NCBI RefSeq assembly: GCF_038595065.1
Contig: NZ_CP152003.1
Coordinates: 414,001 to 478,000 of the forward strand
Direction of reading: 5' to 3'
Length of the DNA stretch: 64,000 bases
From: Sutcliffiella sp. FSL R7-0096
GTDB lineage: Bacteria > Bacillota > Bacilli > Bacillales > Bacillaceae_I
The notes under the pieces: model-generated
Databases searched by the model: none
What the model was told of the DNA's origin: nothing
The model's input: the letters and a program-made list of their open reading frames with translations, nothing else
Translations under genes and position numbers: made by a program
Shown: piece after piece, positions 9,035 to 19,489 of the stretch
How the letters are laid out: each line of letters starts with the position of its first letter
How positions within the stretch are numbered: position 1 is the stretch's first letter

Positions 9035-9217
9035 ATGCCAGGTGGATTAGGAATGGGAAGCCTCTTACTTATTGTATTTGTAGCACTATTAATCTTCGGA
9101 CCAAGCAAGTTACCTCAACTCGGTAAAGCAGCAGGGAACACATTGCGTGAATTCAAAAACGCAACAAAAGGATTGGCCGATGACGACGATAAAGAGAAAA
9201 AAGAAGAAACGAAGTAA
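9035..9217 (+). CDS. tatA: Sec-independent (Tat) translocase component TatA
   Basis: This is a single-span Tat pore subunit. A short N-terminus is followed by a hydrophobic helix, the conserved FGPSKLPQLGKAAGNTLREFK amphipathic hinge, and an acidic/basic tail DDDDKEKKEETK. A GTG at 9023 is in frame but lies within the strong AAGGAGGTGG site (9018-9027). The ATG at 9035 gives a 60-residue protein of normal length. Paired with tatC, it corresponds to the TatAy/TatCy minimal system of B. subtilis. Confidence 0.93.
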   Translation: MPGGLGMGSLLLIVFVALLIFGPSKLPQLGKAAGNTLREFKNATKGLADDDDKEKKEETK

Positions 9218-9234
9218 TGTAAGGATGAACATAT

Positions 9235-9993
9235 ATGCTAGATAGAGAAATGTCGGTGTATGACCATATAGGCGAGCTCCGAAAAAGAATCATCATCATA
9301 GCATCCTTCTTTTTCGTTTCGGCAATCGGCGGCTTTTTCCTAGCCGAACCGATCATTGTCTATTTACAGCAAACAGATCAAGCGAAAGACCTCGTCATGA
9401 ACGCCTTTCGCATGACAGATTCCATCAAGATTTTCATGCAATTCGCCTTTTTGATTGCATTTATCCTGACGTTCCCCGTCATTCTCTACCAGCTATGGGC
9501 CTTCATCAGCCCCGGCTTGTATGAAAGGGAACGCCGCGTTACGTTAAGCTATATCCCAATCTCGATTATCTTATTTCTAAGCGGTCTGGCTTTCTCCTAT
9601 TACATCCTGTTTCCATTTGTTGTGGATTTCATGAATAGGCTGGCAGAACGCCTCGAGATCAATCAGGTTATCGGAATAAATGAATACTTTCAGTTCCTCT
9701 TCCAGCTGACCATCCCATTCGGCATCCTGTTTCAAATGCCGGTTATTGTGATGTTCTTAACAAGACTTGGGATCATCACCCCGGACTTTATGGTGAAGAT
9801 CCGCAAGTACGCCTACTTCGGGCTACTTGTTGTCGGTGCCTTGATCACACCGCCAGAGCTCTTGTCGCATCTGATGGTAACGGTCCCGCTCTTCATCTTG
9901 TATGAGATCAGCATTGTGATTTCCCGCATTGCTTATCGAAAAGCAAAGAAAGCGGAAGCGTTGATGGAGCAGGAAGAGAAGATGGATAATTAG
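9235..9993 (+). CDS. tatC: Sec-independent (Tat) translocase component TatC
   Basis: TatC is the six-span membrane receptor for twin-arginine signal peptides. The 252-residue protein shows the N-terminal HIGELRKRI motif, the FP..LYQLWAFISPGLYERER cytoplasmic loop that binds signal peptides, and further helices ending near the RKYAYFGLLVVGALITPP segment. It starts 17 bp after tatA and is followed by a strong terminator. It is the orthologue of B. subtilis TatCy by context. Confidence 0.96.
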   Translation: MLDREMSVYDHIGELRKRIIIIASFFFVSAIGGFFLAEPIIVYLQQTDQAKDLVMNAFRMTDSIKIFMQFAFLIAFILTFPVILYQLWAFISPGLYERERRVTLSYIPISIILFLSGLAFSYYILFPFVVDFMNRLAERLEINQVIGINEYFQFLFQLTIPFGILFQMPVIVMFLTRLGIITPDFMVKIRKYAYFGLLVVGALITPPELLSHLMVTVPLFILYEISIVISRIAYRKAKKAEALMEQEEKMDN

Positions 9994-9996
9994 AGG

Positions 9997-10031
9997 ACAG
10001 GCTCGTACCTTATTGAGGGGTACGAGCCTGT
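9997..10031 (+). terminator. Terminator of the rex-tat region
   Basis: A 13-bp perfect stem (ACAGGCTCGTACC / GGTACGAGCCTGT) with a short loop is followed by TTTGTTTT just after tatC. Confidence 0.9.
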
Positions 10032-10076
10032 TTTGTTTTGGTGGTAGGGAAGGTGGCAGGTAGTCAAGAGATGAAA

Positions 10077-10297
10077 TGTCCGAAGATTTTACGTTCTTGT
10101 CCAAAGATTTTACAATCTTGTCCGAAGTTTTCGGAAAGTTGTCCAAAGATTTCAAGGAAATGTCCGAACCAAATTTCGGGGTGTCCAAAGGTATCGAAAA
10201 GTTGACCGAACATGCCCTCCAATTGTCCAAACACCCTGCTAATGAACGAAGAAAATGTCCGAACGAGCCAACAAAATGTCCGAACGCTTTTGAAGGC
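10077..10297. repeat. 21-bp periodic repeat array (TGTCCGAA/TGTCCAAA)
   Basis: The octamer TGTCCRAA recurs at 10077, 10098, 10119, 10140, 10161, 10182, 10203 (TGACCGAA) and 10224, each exactly 21 bp apart. After a 32-bp unit it recurs at 10256 and 10277, again 21 bp apart. Through most of the array GAA and AAA versions alternate. The sequence between octamers is poorly conserved. A frame of 102 codons (10076-10384) runs through it and would give a heptad S-x-D-F-x-x-L pattern, but it has no good ribosome site. I regard this as a non-coding array. It fills the convergent gap between tatC and ydiK. Confidence 0.75.
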
Positions 10298-10449
10298 GCG
10301 CTAAAACGAGTATTTTCCCATGCTTTTCTCACGAAATCAGCCACATTTCATTACGCGGTCGGTCCCTCTAAAGAACCCCCATAATTACCCAAACCCACTT
10401 TTAGTAAAACCTAACACCTAATTACCCAAAACCACTTCTAGTAAGACCC

Positions 10450-10487
10450 AAAAAAAGACCCGCACCCCCAATAGGTACGAGCCTGTT
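10450..10487 (-). terminator. Terminator of ydiK
   Basis: On the minus strand GGCTCGTACC pairs (with G-U pairs) to GGTGCGGGTC and is followed by seven T. One arm is the same ACAGGCTCGTACC sequence as in the tatC terminator on the other side of the repeat array. Confidence 0.7.
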
Positions 10488-10488
10488 C

Positions 10489-10695
10489 TCACTTTTTCTT
10501 CTGTTGCATTTCTTTTATCTTTTGATGTAGGAAATAGGACCGGATGGCAACGCCAAAGTCAAACGTGGCAATGAGCATCAACAGGATCGTGTGCCAGTGC
10601 CAGATGGTATCCTTCACAGAGACGATAGCCAGATATAAAAACAAACTGCCCATAATCGCATAGAAGAAGACCATTCGTAACGGTGTTATTTTCAT
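10489..10695 (-). CDS. ydiK: Small membrane protein YdiK (DUF4305-like)
   Basis: This is a two-span membrane protein of 68 residues (helices ~7-27 and ~32-52) with a basic C-terminus (KIKEMQQKKK). It occupies the same place as B. subtilis ydiK, between tatC and the CPBP protease ydiL. A TTG at 10701 is also in frame, but ATG at 10695 is correctly spaced from the GGAGG at 10704-10708. Its function is unknown. Confidence 0.8.
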   Translation of the reverse strand: MKITPLRMVFFYAIMGSLFLYLAIVSVKDTIWHWHTILLMLIATFDFGVAIRSYFLHQKIKEMQQKKK

Positions 10696-10737
10696 GTGCA
10701 AATCCTCCAGGTAAGTTCAACTCTAGCGGAGAGCTGT

Positions 10738-11484
10738 TTAAAAGAACGAAATGAAGTTGGATACGTTTTGTTGCATCTCTTCCATTTGACGCATCATTTC
10801 TTCAATGCGATCACGGAACACATATTGCACGATGACCACAAACGAGTTCATGGCAACGTGGGCGATGATCGGAACGATGATGCGATTTGTTTTTACATAA
10901 AGGAAAGCGAAAATGCCTCCCATTACAAAATATATGAGCAGATGCTTGAAATCTTGATGGACCACGGCAAAAAGTAGCGAACTAACTGTCAGTGCAATCG
11001 CAAAATTAAATTTCTTATAGATGGCACCAAAAATGATCTTCCGGAAAATGATTTCCTCTAAGATAGGCCCAGCCACAGCCACCGCGAAAATCATGACCGG
11101 GAATGCCGTGACAAATCCCATGATTTCCTGTGTATTCTCAGATCCCGGCTGAATGCCGAAAACCTGCAGCTGAATCTGTGCAGCGACTGCCTGCCCAATC
11201 AGTGCTAGTGGGAAACCGACAGCCGACCAAAGAACGGTTTTGGGGATGGAGGCCGTTTCGCCTCGGAAGTCGCCCTTGGTCCATTCATTACGGAGTATCC
11301 AGGTAACGATGGCCAATCCGATTGTAAAACTGATAAACGCCCATACACCAATCAGATAAGCTTCCCTGCTGGCACGCTCCATTCCTTCCCCGACGCCGAG
11401 TGCGATCAAGAGAGGGTACCCAAGCAATCCGGAAAGCTGCATCAGGACATATGTAATAATGACTAACCAATATTTTTTCGTCAT
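10738..11484 (-). CDS. ydiL: CPBP family intramembrane metalloprotease YdiL
   Basis: This polytopic Abi/CPBP (Rce1-like) protein has 248 residues. Catalytic motifs are EEIIFR (GPILEEIIFRKIIFG), FAVVHQDF and HVAMNSF, which supply the two glutamates and histidines of the membrane-embedded active site. It lies upstream of ydiK on the same strand and divergent from groES, as in B. subtilis. Its substrate is unknown; family members have been linked to CAAX-like processing and bacteriocin immunity. Confidence 0.9.
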   Translation of the reverse strand: MTKKYWLVIITYVLMQLSGLLGYPLLIALGVGEGMERASREAYLIGVWAFISFTIGLAIVTWILRNEWTKGDFRGETASIPKTVLWSAVGFPLALIGQAVAAQIQLQVFGIQPGSENTQEIMGFVTAFPVMIFAVAVAGPILEEIIFRKIIFGAIYKKFNFAIALTVSSLLFAVVHQDFKHLLIYFVMGGIFAFLYVKTNRIIVPIIAHVAMNSFVVIVQYVFRDRIEEMMRQMEEMQQNVSNFISFF

Positions 11485-11673
11485 AATAAGCTCCTCTTAA
11501 ACCATTATTCACTTTTCGTATTGTACCATATAATCTATATGTCCTTATAACGATAAGGTTTCCCTGAATGCGCTGATTTTACGAAAAGAATCTTTATTCG
11601 ACACGTTTAAACCACCCGACACATGTAGAGAATGAAAAGGGTTCCAAGTCGAAAAAAATTTAGATAAAGATAC

Positions 11674-11702
11674 TTGCAAAACAGAAGCAGATTCATTATT
11701 AT
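11674..11702 (+). promoter_or_regulatory. Sigma-A promoter of groESL
   Basis: TTGCAA (11674-11679) and TATTAT (11697-11702) are 17 bp apart and immediately upstream of the CIRCE element. A TATAAT at 11700 is an alternative -10 with longer spacing. Confidence 0.7.
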
Positions 11703-11712
11703 AATAATTGTG

Positions 11713-11739
11713 TTAGCACTCAAGTGATAAGAGTGCTAA
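11713..11739. promoter_or_regulatory. CIRCE operator (HrcA binding site)
   Basis: A perfect CIRCE inverted repeat, TTAGCACTC-N9-GAGTGCTAA, lies between the promoter and groES. In Firmicutes HrcA binds it and represses groESL until heat shock draws GroEL away. Confidence 0.98.
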
Positions 11740-11782
11740 TAAATAATAAAACATTACATATGAAACCAAGGAGGTTGTTTTC

Positions 11783-12070
11783 ATGTTAAAGCCATTAGGT
11801 GATCGCATTGTAATTGAGCTTGTTCAATCAGAAGAAAAAACGGCAAGTGGTATCGTATTACCGGACTCTGCGAAAGAAAAACCTCAAGAAGGTAAAGTAG
11901 TAGCAGTAGGATCTGGTCGCGTACTAGAAAGCGGCGAGCGCGTAGCACTAGAAGTAGCAGCTGGCGACAGCGTAATCTTCTCCAAATACGCAGGAACTGA
12001 AGTGAAATTCGAAGGAAAAGAACTTCTAATCCTAAAAGAAACAGACGTACTAGCAGTAGTAAGCAAATAA
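11783..12070 (+). CDS. groES: Co-chaperonin GroES
   Basis: This 95-residue GroES cap protein has [39 protein letters not shown], the mobile-loop region ([12 protein letters not shown]), and the C-terminal [20 protein letters not shown] strong AAGGAGG site precedes the start. It is transcribed from the CIRCE-controlled promoter. Unusually, 237 bp containing a palindromic repeat separate it from groEL. Confidence 0.98.
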   Translation: MLKPLGDRIVIELVQSEEKTASGIVLPDSAKEKPQEGKVVAVGSGRVLESGERVALEVAAGDSVIFSKYAGTEVKFEGKELLILKETDVLAVVSK

Positions 12071-12134
12071 TTCAATCATCAAAGCGGCAAGGCTTGAGGC
12101 AAAGTCACCGCATTCCCTTATAAAATTTCAAACT

Positions 12135-12259
12135 GGTTGATTGCAGCGGAAGGTGTGAGACTCCGGCGGGAGGTAGCGGTAGCTTGAGACCCCACAGCGC
12201 AGCGAGGAGGCTCAAGCACACTCCCCGCGGAACGCGAACACCTGCAGCAAAAATCAACC
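12135..12259 (+). repeat. 125-bp palindromic repeat, copy B (inside the groESL operon)
   Basis: Bounded by GGTTGATT and AATCAACC, this is the same element as at 8120-8244 (inverted) and 40524-40649. It lies between groES and groEL, so the groESL mRNA must carry its folded form. No T-run follows the stem, so it is not an obvious terminator. Confidence 0.82.
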
Positions 12260-12277
12260 CACCAGTAACCAAAATAA

Positions 12278-13939
<1,662 letters not shown>

Positions 13940-14019
13940 TGACCGCTCAATCCCTTGATATATAAGGGTTTTGAAGTGATTTGCTAACAAAATGCTAACA
14001 TAAGGTAAACATGAATGAG

Positions 14020-14058
14020 GCTTCTCAAAAGTTGATCCAACTTTTGAGAAGCTTTTTT
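14020..14058 (+). terminator. groEL-proximal terminator
   Basis: A 15-bp perfect stem (GCTTCTCAAAAGTTG / CAACTTTTGAGAAGC) with a 3-nt loop is followed by TTTTTTG. It is preceded at 13922-13961 by the sequence repeated at 31524-31563. Between here and the nik promoter at 14324 I see no gene. Confidence 0.92.
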
Positions 14059-14323
14059 GTGTTATATGTTCACCACATTCTCTCAGGTACACGCTTACAG
14101 AACTCTTGTAATACGTAGTAGCAATGACTGCGAACAAGATAAAATCTATTTCAAATGAAACGATAAAATATAATGAGTATTTATGGAGGGATATAATCAT
14201 TTTTATATCTATTGAAGCTCAAACATTAGGAGATAGAGCTCACTTGAATTTTTACCACATCCCTATACTTGATTATTAAAATATCAATAGACTTGATTCT
14301 TTGCTGAAAAATATGAAATTAAA

Positions 14324-14352
14324 TTGACAAATAGATGTACCCACATTACCAT
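14324..14352 (+). promoter_or_regulatory. Promoter of the nickel/metallophore ABC operon
   Basis: TTGACA (14324-14329) and TACCAT (14347-14352) are 17 bp apart. The Fur-like box starts on the next base. Confidence 0.65.
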
Positions 14353-14367
14353 TGATAATGGTTATCA
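14353..14367. promoter_or_regulatory. Fur box
   Basis: TGATAATGGTTATCA differs by one base from the Bacillus Fur 7-1-7 consensus TGATAATNATTATCA. It lies just after the -10 box, a classical repressor position, and predicts iron-dependent repression of the downstream importer. Confidence 0.75.
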
Positions 14368-14393
14368 CTTTCAACTAAAGGGGAGCAAGTTTA

Positions 14394-16007
14394 ATGAAAA
14401 AACGAATACCTAAAAGATTTTTAAAAATTTCTGTAATGATTCTAACTTTATCCATGATTTTACTTGGTTGTACGAGTGAAAATTCAGATGCTCCAAGTGA
14501 AAATAGCAATATGATTACTTTTGCTTGGCCTAGAGATGTAGGAGAAATGAATCCACATGTATACAATCCATCTCAATTGTTCGCTCAATCTATGATTTTT
14601 GAAACTTTAGTTAGTTACCAAGATGGAGGAGAGTTAAAACCACAATTAGCAGAGTCCTGGAAGATTTCTGAAGATGGAAAAGAGTATGTGTTCAATTTAC
14701 GTCAAGATGTGAAATTTTCTGATGGCTCAAATTTCAATGCTGAGATTGTGAAAAAGAACTTTGATACTATTTTAGACCACAGAGAAAGACATAGTTGGTT
14801 AAGATTTATTTCGTTAATTGATAAAACAGAGGTCATAGATGAACATACGTTTAAATTTACATTAAAAGAATCCTATTACCCTACTATTCAAGAATTAGCG
14901 GTTGTTCGCCCGGTGCGATTCCTTGGAGAAGCAGGCTTTCCTGAAGACGGTGACACATCGAAAGGTATAGTACAACCAGTTGGAACAGGTCCATGGGTAT
15001 TAGATGAATATAAAGTAGATGAATTTGCGACTTTCAAACGTAACGAAAACTATTGGGGGAAATTACCTAATATTGAGAAAATTACTGTTAAAGTCATTCC
15101 TGATGCGGAAACACGTGTATTAGCTTTTGAGAAGGGTGAATTGGACCTTATATACGGTGAAGGTGTTATTAATATAGATGCTTTTAATCAATTAAATTCT
15201 ACAGACTCTTATGAGAGTAGTGTTTCTGAACCAGTTGCAACTAGAATACTAGTAATGAATACGAATAGGGAGACGCTTTCAGATATCCAAGTTCGTCAGG
15301 CTTTACATTATGGCTTTAATAAGGAAGCAATCGTCGAGGGTGTGACATCTGGTTTGGAAGAGAAGGCTGACTATATCTTAGCAAACAATTTCCCTTACAC
15401 TTCAAATGTTGATGCAACCATAGTTGATTATGATTTGAACAAAGCAAAGCGATTATTAGATGATGCAGGATGGAAGCTACCAGAAGGAAAAGATATTCGT
15501 GTAAAAGACGGGAAATCACTTGAAATCGAGCTAATGTATAATTCTGCTGAATCCATTCAAAAGACGATGGCCGAAGCACTACAATCTGAGTGGGCGAAAA
15601 TTGGTGTGAAATTAAACATTAACGGAGTTGAACTTCCTACTCAAGTCGAAAGATTTAATAAGAATGATTTTGATATGAATTTCTATAGTAATTGGGGAGC
15701 TCCATATGACCCACATGCTTTCGTAAACGCAGTTGCGACAGAAGGATTTGGGTTTAGAGAGGCTATATCATCTTATCCTAACAAGGATGAGTTGTTGAAC
15801 CAAATTGCTGCTGTCCAACAATCAACTGACGAAAATGAGCGTCAGGAACTATACACATCCATTTTAGGTTCATTACAAGAGCAAGGTGCAATTGTACCGA
15901 TTTCTTATATTAAGCAAATTGCAATCTATCAAAAAGGTGTTTCTAATTTTACATTCCCTGCTAATAGGGATGAACATCCTTTTACAGGTATTAGTATCGA
16001 GGAGTAA
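14394..16007 (+). CDS. nikA: NikA/CntA-type substrate-binding lipoprotein
   Basis: This cluster-C periplasmic-binding-type lipoprotein has a lipobox LLGC at residue 26 and 537 residues. Several stretches match NikA from E. coli as I know it: WPRDVGEMNPHVYNPSQLFAQSMIFE, the RHSWLRF region, GTGPWVLDEYKVD, NENYWG and NWGAPYDPHAF. NikA and its relative CntA bind nickel or a nickel/cobalt/zinc-metallophore complex. No metallophore synthase genes are adjacent. The Fur box upstream favours a metal-chelate role over peptides. It is the first gene of a five-gene operon. Confidence 0.85.
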   Translation: MKKRIPKRFLKISVMILTLSMILLGCTSENSDAPSENSNMITFAWPRDVGEMNPHVYNPSQLFAQSMIFETLVSYQDGGELKPQLAESWKISEDGKEYVFNLRQDVKFSDGSNFNAEIVKKNFDTILDHRERHSWLRFISLIDKTEVIDEHTFKFTLKESYYPTIQELAVVRPVRFLGEAGFPEDGDTSKGIVQPVGTGPWVLDEYKVDEFATFKRNENYWGKLPNIEKITVKVIPDAETRVLAFEKGELDLIYGEGVINIDAFNQLNSTDSYESSVSEPVATRILVMNTNRETLSDIQVRQALHYGFNKEAIVEGVTSGLEEKADYILANNFPYTSNVDATIVDYDLNKAKRLLDDAGWKLPEGKDIRVKDGKSLEIELMYNSAESIQKTMAEALQSEWAKIGVKLNINGVELPTQVERFNKNDFDMNFYSNWGAPYDPHAFVNAVATEGFGFREAISSYPNKDELLNQIAAVQQSTDENERQELYTSILGSLQEQGAIVPISYIKQIAIYQKGVSNFTFPANRDEHPFTGISIEE

Positions 16008-16025
16008 GCGACAGGGGTTTTTCTA

Positions 16026-16970
16026 ATGGGTACTTATATTTTGAAACGAATAATAACTATTATTCCAATTTTTTTAATATCTACTCTGCTGACATTTGGA
16101 ATGATCCACCTATCACCAGTAGATCCTGCTGAAGCGTACTTAGCTGCAATTAATATCCAGCCAACAGAAGAACTTTTGGCTCAAAAAAGACAGGAGTTCG
16201 GATTAGATCAACCTCTCCTTATTCAATATGTGAACGCTGTAATTAAGATATGTCAATTTGATTTTGGCATATCTTATGTTACGAATAAGCCAGTATGGGA
16301 AGAGATATCTTCCCGTATTTCAGCAACTGTTCAGTTAACCTTAGGCAGTCTCTTGATTGCAATAATAGTAAGTGTGCCCATTGGTTTTTTAGCAGGAGTT
16401 AAGAAAAACAGTGGAATTGACCATTTTAGTCGACTCCTCTCTTTCATTGGTGCATCTATTCCATCATTTTGGCTCGGATATTTATTCATATTTTTCTTTT
16501 CAGTAAAATTAGACTTGTTCCCGGTAGAAGGTACTGGAACATGGAAACATTTAATTCTACCTTCTCTTACATTGGCATTCCCTTTAATAGCATTATATAC
16601 TCGTCTGTTACGTGCAAGCGTTCTTGAAAATTTACAAGAGTCTTATGTTCTCTTTGCAAGGACGAGAGGGATTCATGAAAAGGTAATAATGGGTAAACAT
16701 GTCCTTCGCATTGCTATTTCTCCTATGATTACTGGATTAGGAATGAATTTAGGAAACTTAATGACAGGAGCTATTATTGTAGAGGCCGTCTTTTCATGGC
16801 CTGGATTTGGACGGTATTTTATTGAGGCTATTTTTAACCGTGATGTCCCTGTCATTCAAGGATATGTGCTATTAGCGGCTGGTATATTCCTAATAAGTAA
16901 CTTAATAGTCGACATTATTCAAATGTATATTGATCCTCGTATTTCAAGAAAAGGAAGTCAGTTCCAATGA
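16026..16970 (+). CDS. nikB: ABC permease, NikB/DppB family
   Basis: This inner-membrane permease of 314 residues has an N-terminal span (MGTYILKRIITIIPIFLISTLLTFGMI), the DppB-family segment PVDPAEAYL, and the EAA loop near LENLQESYVLFARTRGIHEKVI that contacts the ATPases. It forms a heterodimeric channel with the NikC-like product, whose gene overlaps it by 4 bp (ATGA at 16967). It belongs to the peptide/nickel uptake family by sequence, and its NikA-like partner suggests metal-complex import. Confidence 0.9.
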   Translation: MGTYILKRIITIIPIFLISTLLTFGMIHLSPVDPAEAYLAAINIQPTEELLAQKRQEFGLDQPLLIQYVNAVIKICQFDFGISYVTNKPVWEEISSRISATVQLTLGSLLIAIIVSVPIGFLAGVKKNSGIDHFSRLLSFIGASIPSFWLGYLFIFFFSVKLDLFPVEGTGTWKHLILPSLTLAFPLIALYTRLLRASVLENLQESYVLFARTRGIHEKVIMGKHVLRIAISPMITGLGMNLGNLMTGAIIVEAVFSWPGFGRYFIEAIFNRDVPVIQGYVLLAAGIFLISNLIVDIIQMYIDPRISRKGSQFQ

Positions 16971-17797
16971 TAGCGAAGTTTCGTGGTATATTAAAAAGTC
17001 GAATTTTGATTGTTCTTTGTTCGTCAATAATTTTAGTGTTATTTTTGATCACGATTTTTGCCCCATGGCTCGCACCTAACGATCCTGTTTTGGTTAATTT
17101 AGCTCATAAATTACAATCACCTTCTTTAGATTATCCATTAGGTACAGACCACTTAGGTAGATGTACGTTTTCACGTATACTATTTGGAGCTCGAATCTCA
17201 CTTGGGTTTGCTATGCTCATTTTTATTTCAGCTTTAAGTATAGGTTTAATCGTCGGGATTATTGCTGGGTATAAAGGTGGTTGGATAGATCAATTGTTAA
17301 TGAGATTTGGTGATGGTCTAATGGCAATCCCAAGTCTTTTGTTTGTTCTAGGGTTTGTTGGTATTTGGGGAGCCGGACTTAAACAAGTCGTTTTAGGGTT
17401 AATCCTCGTACAATGGGTTTATTATGCGAGGATCATTAGAGGAATGGTACTTAGCCTGAAAGAACAGAACTACATTACCGCAGCTAAAATCAGTGGTTCT
17501 TCTACGTGGACTATCATGAAGAAACATATTTTTCCTAATGTTATACCACCCCTAGCAGTAATGGGAACATTAGAAATGGGTTGGGCAATAATGAATTTAT
17601 CATCTATGTCCTTTTTAGGTTTAGGTGTGCAACCTCCTACACCTGAGTGGGGAGCAATGATTCATGAAGGGAAGTCCTATATTAGGACACATCCTTCATT
17701 AATGATTTATCCAGGTTTAATGATTATGCTAGTTGTTATTACTTTTAATTTATTAGGTGAATCACTCTCAGAGCGATTTGGAGTAAAACGTCGCTAA
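16967..17797 (+). CDS. nikC: ABC permease, NikC/DppC family
   Basis: This 276-residue permease has an N-terminal span, the DppC/NikC hallmark YPLGTDHLGRCTFSRILFGARISLG, and the EAA loop LSLKEQNYITAAKISGSSTWTIMKKHIFPNV. The family motif WGAMIHEGK near the C-terminus is also present. It overlaps nikB by 4 bp and precedes the ATPase genes by 19 bp, giving the standard B-C-D-E order. Confidence 0.9.
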   Translation: MIAKFRGILKSRILIVLCSSIILVLFLITIFAPWLAPNDPVLVNLAHKLQSPSLDYPLGTDHLGRCTFSRILFGARISLGFAMLIFISALSIGLIVGIIAGYKGGWIDQLLMRFGDGLMAIPSLLFVLGFVGIWGAGLKQVVLGLILVQWVYYARIIRGMVLSLKEQNYITAAKISGSSTWTIMKKHIFPNVIPPLAVMGTLEMGWAIMNLSSMSFLGLGVQPPTPEWGAMIHEGKSYIRTHPSLMIYPGLMIMLVVITFNLLGESLSERFGVKRR

Positions 17798-17816
17798 TGA
17801 GAAGGGAGTCTTAAAA

Positions 17817-18647
17817 ATGGGAATAACTGAGCAAAATGTTTTACATGTAAAAAACTTACATGTTCAAGTGCGAACGGATGAGGGTTTTTCTACACTAGTT
17901 CAGGATATTAACTTTGGAATTCAGAAAGGAAAGATTTTAGGACTTGTTGGGGAAAGCGGTTGTGGTAAAACCGTTACAAGTATGTCTATCTTACAGCTTC
18001 ACAACAAGAACAATTTAGATATTAGGGGAAGCATTACACTACAAGGTAGAGAGTTAAATGGTCTAGAAAACAAAGAAATGCGAAAAATACGTGGGAAAGA
18101 ATTAGCTTTTATTATGCAAAATCCGATGAATGCTTTTACTCCCGTGTTTACAATTGGACAACAATTTGTTGAAACAATTAAATCGCATACCTCATTAAGT
18201 AAAAAGCAAGCAAGAGAACTTGCGATTAATGTGATGGAAAGTGTAAATTTGCAAGATCCACAAAAATTGTTGAAAAACTATCCTTTTGAATTGAGTGGAG
18301 GCATGCTTCAACGAGTGATGATCGCTATGGCAGCATGTTTACAACCTTCTGTTATTATTGCAGATGAGCCTACTACAGCATTGGATCTTCATAGTCAATT
18401 ACTGGTGCTTCGTCTATTAAACAAGGTTCGCTCTGATTATGGAACATCTATTTTACTCATTTCACATGATCTTGGTGCAATTTCAGAAATGGCAGATGAT
18501 GTAATCGTGATGAAACATGGTAAAATTGTTGAATCAGCAAATGTGTTTGATTTATTTGATAATCCAAGTCATGAATACACGAAGAAGTTATTAAAGAACA
18601 GGCCTACTTTATATACTGAGAAACAACCCTATACTTATACGTTGTGA
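17817..18647 (+). CDS. nikD: ABC ATPase, NikD/DppD family
   Basis: This ATPase energises the nik-type importer. Walker A is GESGCGKT, signature LSGGMLQR and Walker B IIADEPTTALD, with the H-loop in LLISHDLGAISEMADD. The 276-residue length is normal for NikD. AGAAGGGAG provides the ribosome site. It pairs with the second ATPase, encoded 32 bp downstream. Confidence 0.92.
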   Translation: MGITEQNVLHVKNLHVQVRTDEGFSTLVQDINFGIQKGKILGLVGESGCGKTVTSMSILQLHNKNNLDIRGSITLQGRELNGLENKEMRKIRGKELAFIMQNPMNAFTPVFTIGQQFVETIKSHTSLSKKQARELAINVMESVNLQDPQKLLKNYPFELSGGMLQRVMIAMAACLQPSVIIADEPTTALDLHSQLLVLRLLNKVRSDYGTSILLISHDLGAISEMADDVIVMKHGKIVESANVFDLFDNPSHEYTKKLLKNRPTLYTEKQPYTYTL

Positions 18648-18679
18648 TAACCGATTAAAAAATCCGAGAGGTGAAATCA

Positions 18680-19489
18680 TTGAACTTATTGCAGGTACAA
18701 CAAGTACACCTTAGCTTTAATTCAAATAAACTATTTAAAGCTATGACACAATCAAATAATGTCCTTAATGATATTTCCTTTACTATTGAAGAGGGAACAT
18801 GCTTGGGCTTGATAGGTACAAGCGGAGCCGGAAAAAGTACCTTAGGAAAAGTAATTCTTGGGATACAACGTCCACAGCAAGGTCAAGTTTTGTTTCAAGG
18901 ATATGACATATATAATACCAGCAAAGTAGCTCAACAAAAAATACGTCGCGACCTACAAGTTGTTTTTCAGGACTCATACTCATCTGTAAATCCTCGGATG
19001 ACAGCTGAACGTATTATAAGCGAACCCTTAGAGAACTATGAGAAATTAACTAACGAAGAACAAAGAAATAGAGTTATTGAGCTATTAGAAAGAGTAGGAT
19101 TAGGAGAAAAAGATTTAAAAAAGTACCCTCATCAATTTAGTGGCGGGCAACTGCAAAGGATCAATATTGCTAGAGCTATCGCACTAAAGCCAAAGTTAAT
19201 CGTCCTTGACGAATCAGTAAGTAGTTTAGATATGGTAACACAAAGCTTAATTTTACAATTATTAAGCGATTTAAAGTATGATTTCGGTTTATCTTATCTT
19301 TTTATTACACATGATATTAAAGCTGCTTTTTCAATATCCGATAAAATTGGTGTCCTTGAAAAAGGAGAATTGATAGAGCTTTACGATTCAAAAGATGAAT
19401 TTATTTCATCAAAGCACCCTGTAGTTACAAAATTAAGGAACTCCGTCCTTGCTGAACACCCAAGGTTTCGATCGATTCCAACTGTGTGA
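18680..19489 (+). CDS. nikE: ABC ATPase, NikE/DppF family
   Basis: This is the second ATPase of the importer: Walker A GTSGAGKST, signature FSGGQLQR, Walker B LIVLDESVSSLD (Ser in place of the usual Pro after DE), and H-loop FITHDIKAAFSISD. A GTG at 18671 is in frame, but it lies inside the GAGAGGTGA ribosome site, so TTG at 18680 is preferred (269 residues). It ends the operon; no strong terminator was found in the 285 bp that follow. Confidence 0.9.
   Translation: MNLLQVQQVHLSFNSNKLFKAMTQSNNVLNDISFTIEEGTCLGLIGTSGAGKSTLGKVILGIQRPQQGQVLFQGYDIYNTSKVAQQKIRRDLQVVFQDSYSSVNPRMTAERIISEPLENYEKLTNEEQRNRVIELLERVGLGEKDLKKYPHQFSGGQLQRINIARAIALKPKLIVLDESVSSLDMVTQSLILQLLSDLKYDFGLSYLFITHDIKAAFSISDKIGVLEKGELIELYDSKDEFISSKHPVVTKLRNSVLAEHPRFRSIPTV

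Noticed and set aside
9823-10344. 173-codon reverse frame overlapping tatC and the repeat array
   Set aside because: It lies antisense to the conserved tatC end and reads the repeat on the other strand; no start signal or family resemblance.
10076-10384. 102-codon frame through the 21-bp repeat array as a protein gene
   Set aside because: Its start is the first repeat unit itself, no convincing ribosome site precedes it, and the frame simply follows the 21-bp (7-codon) periodicity.
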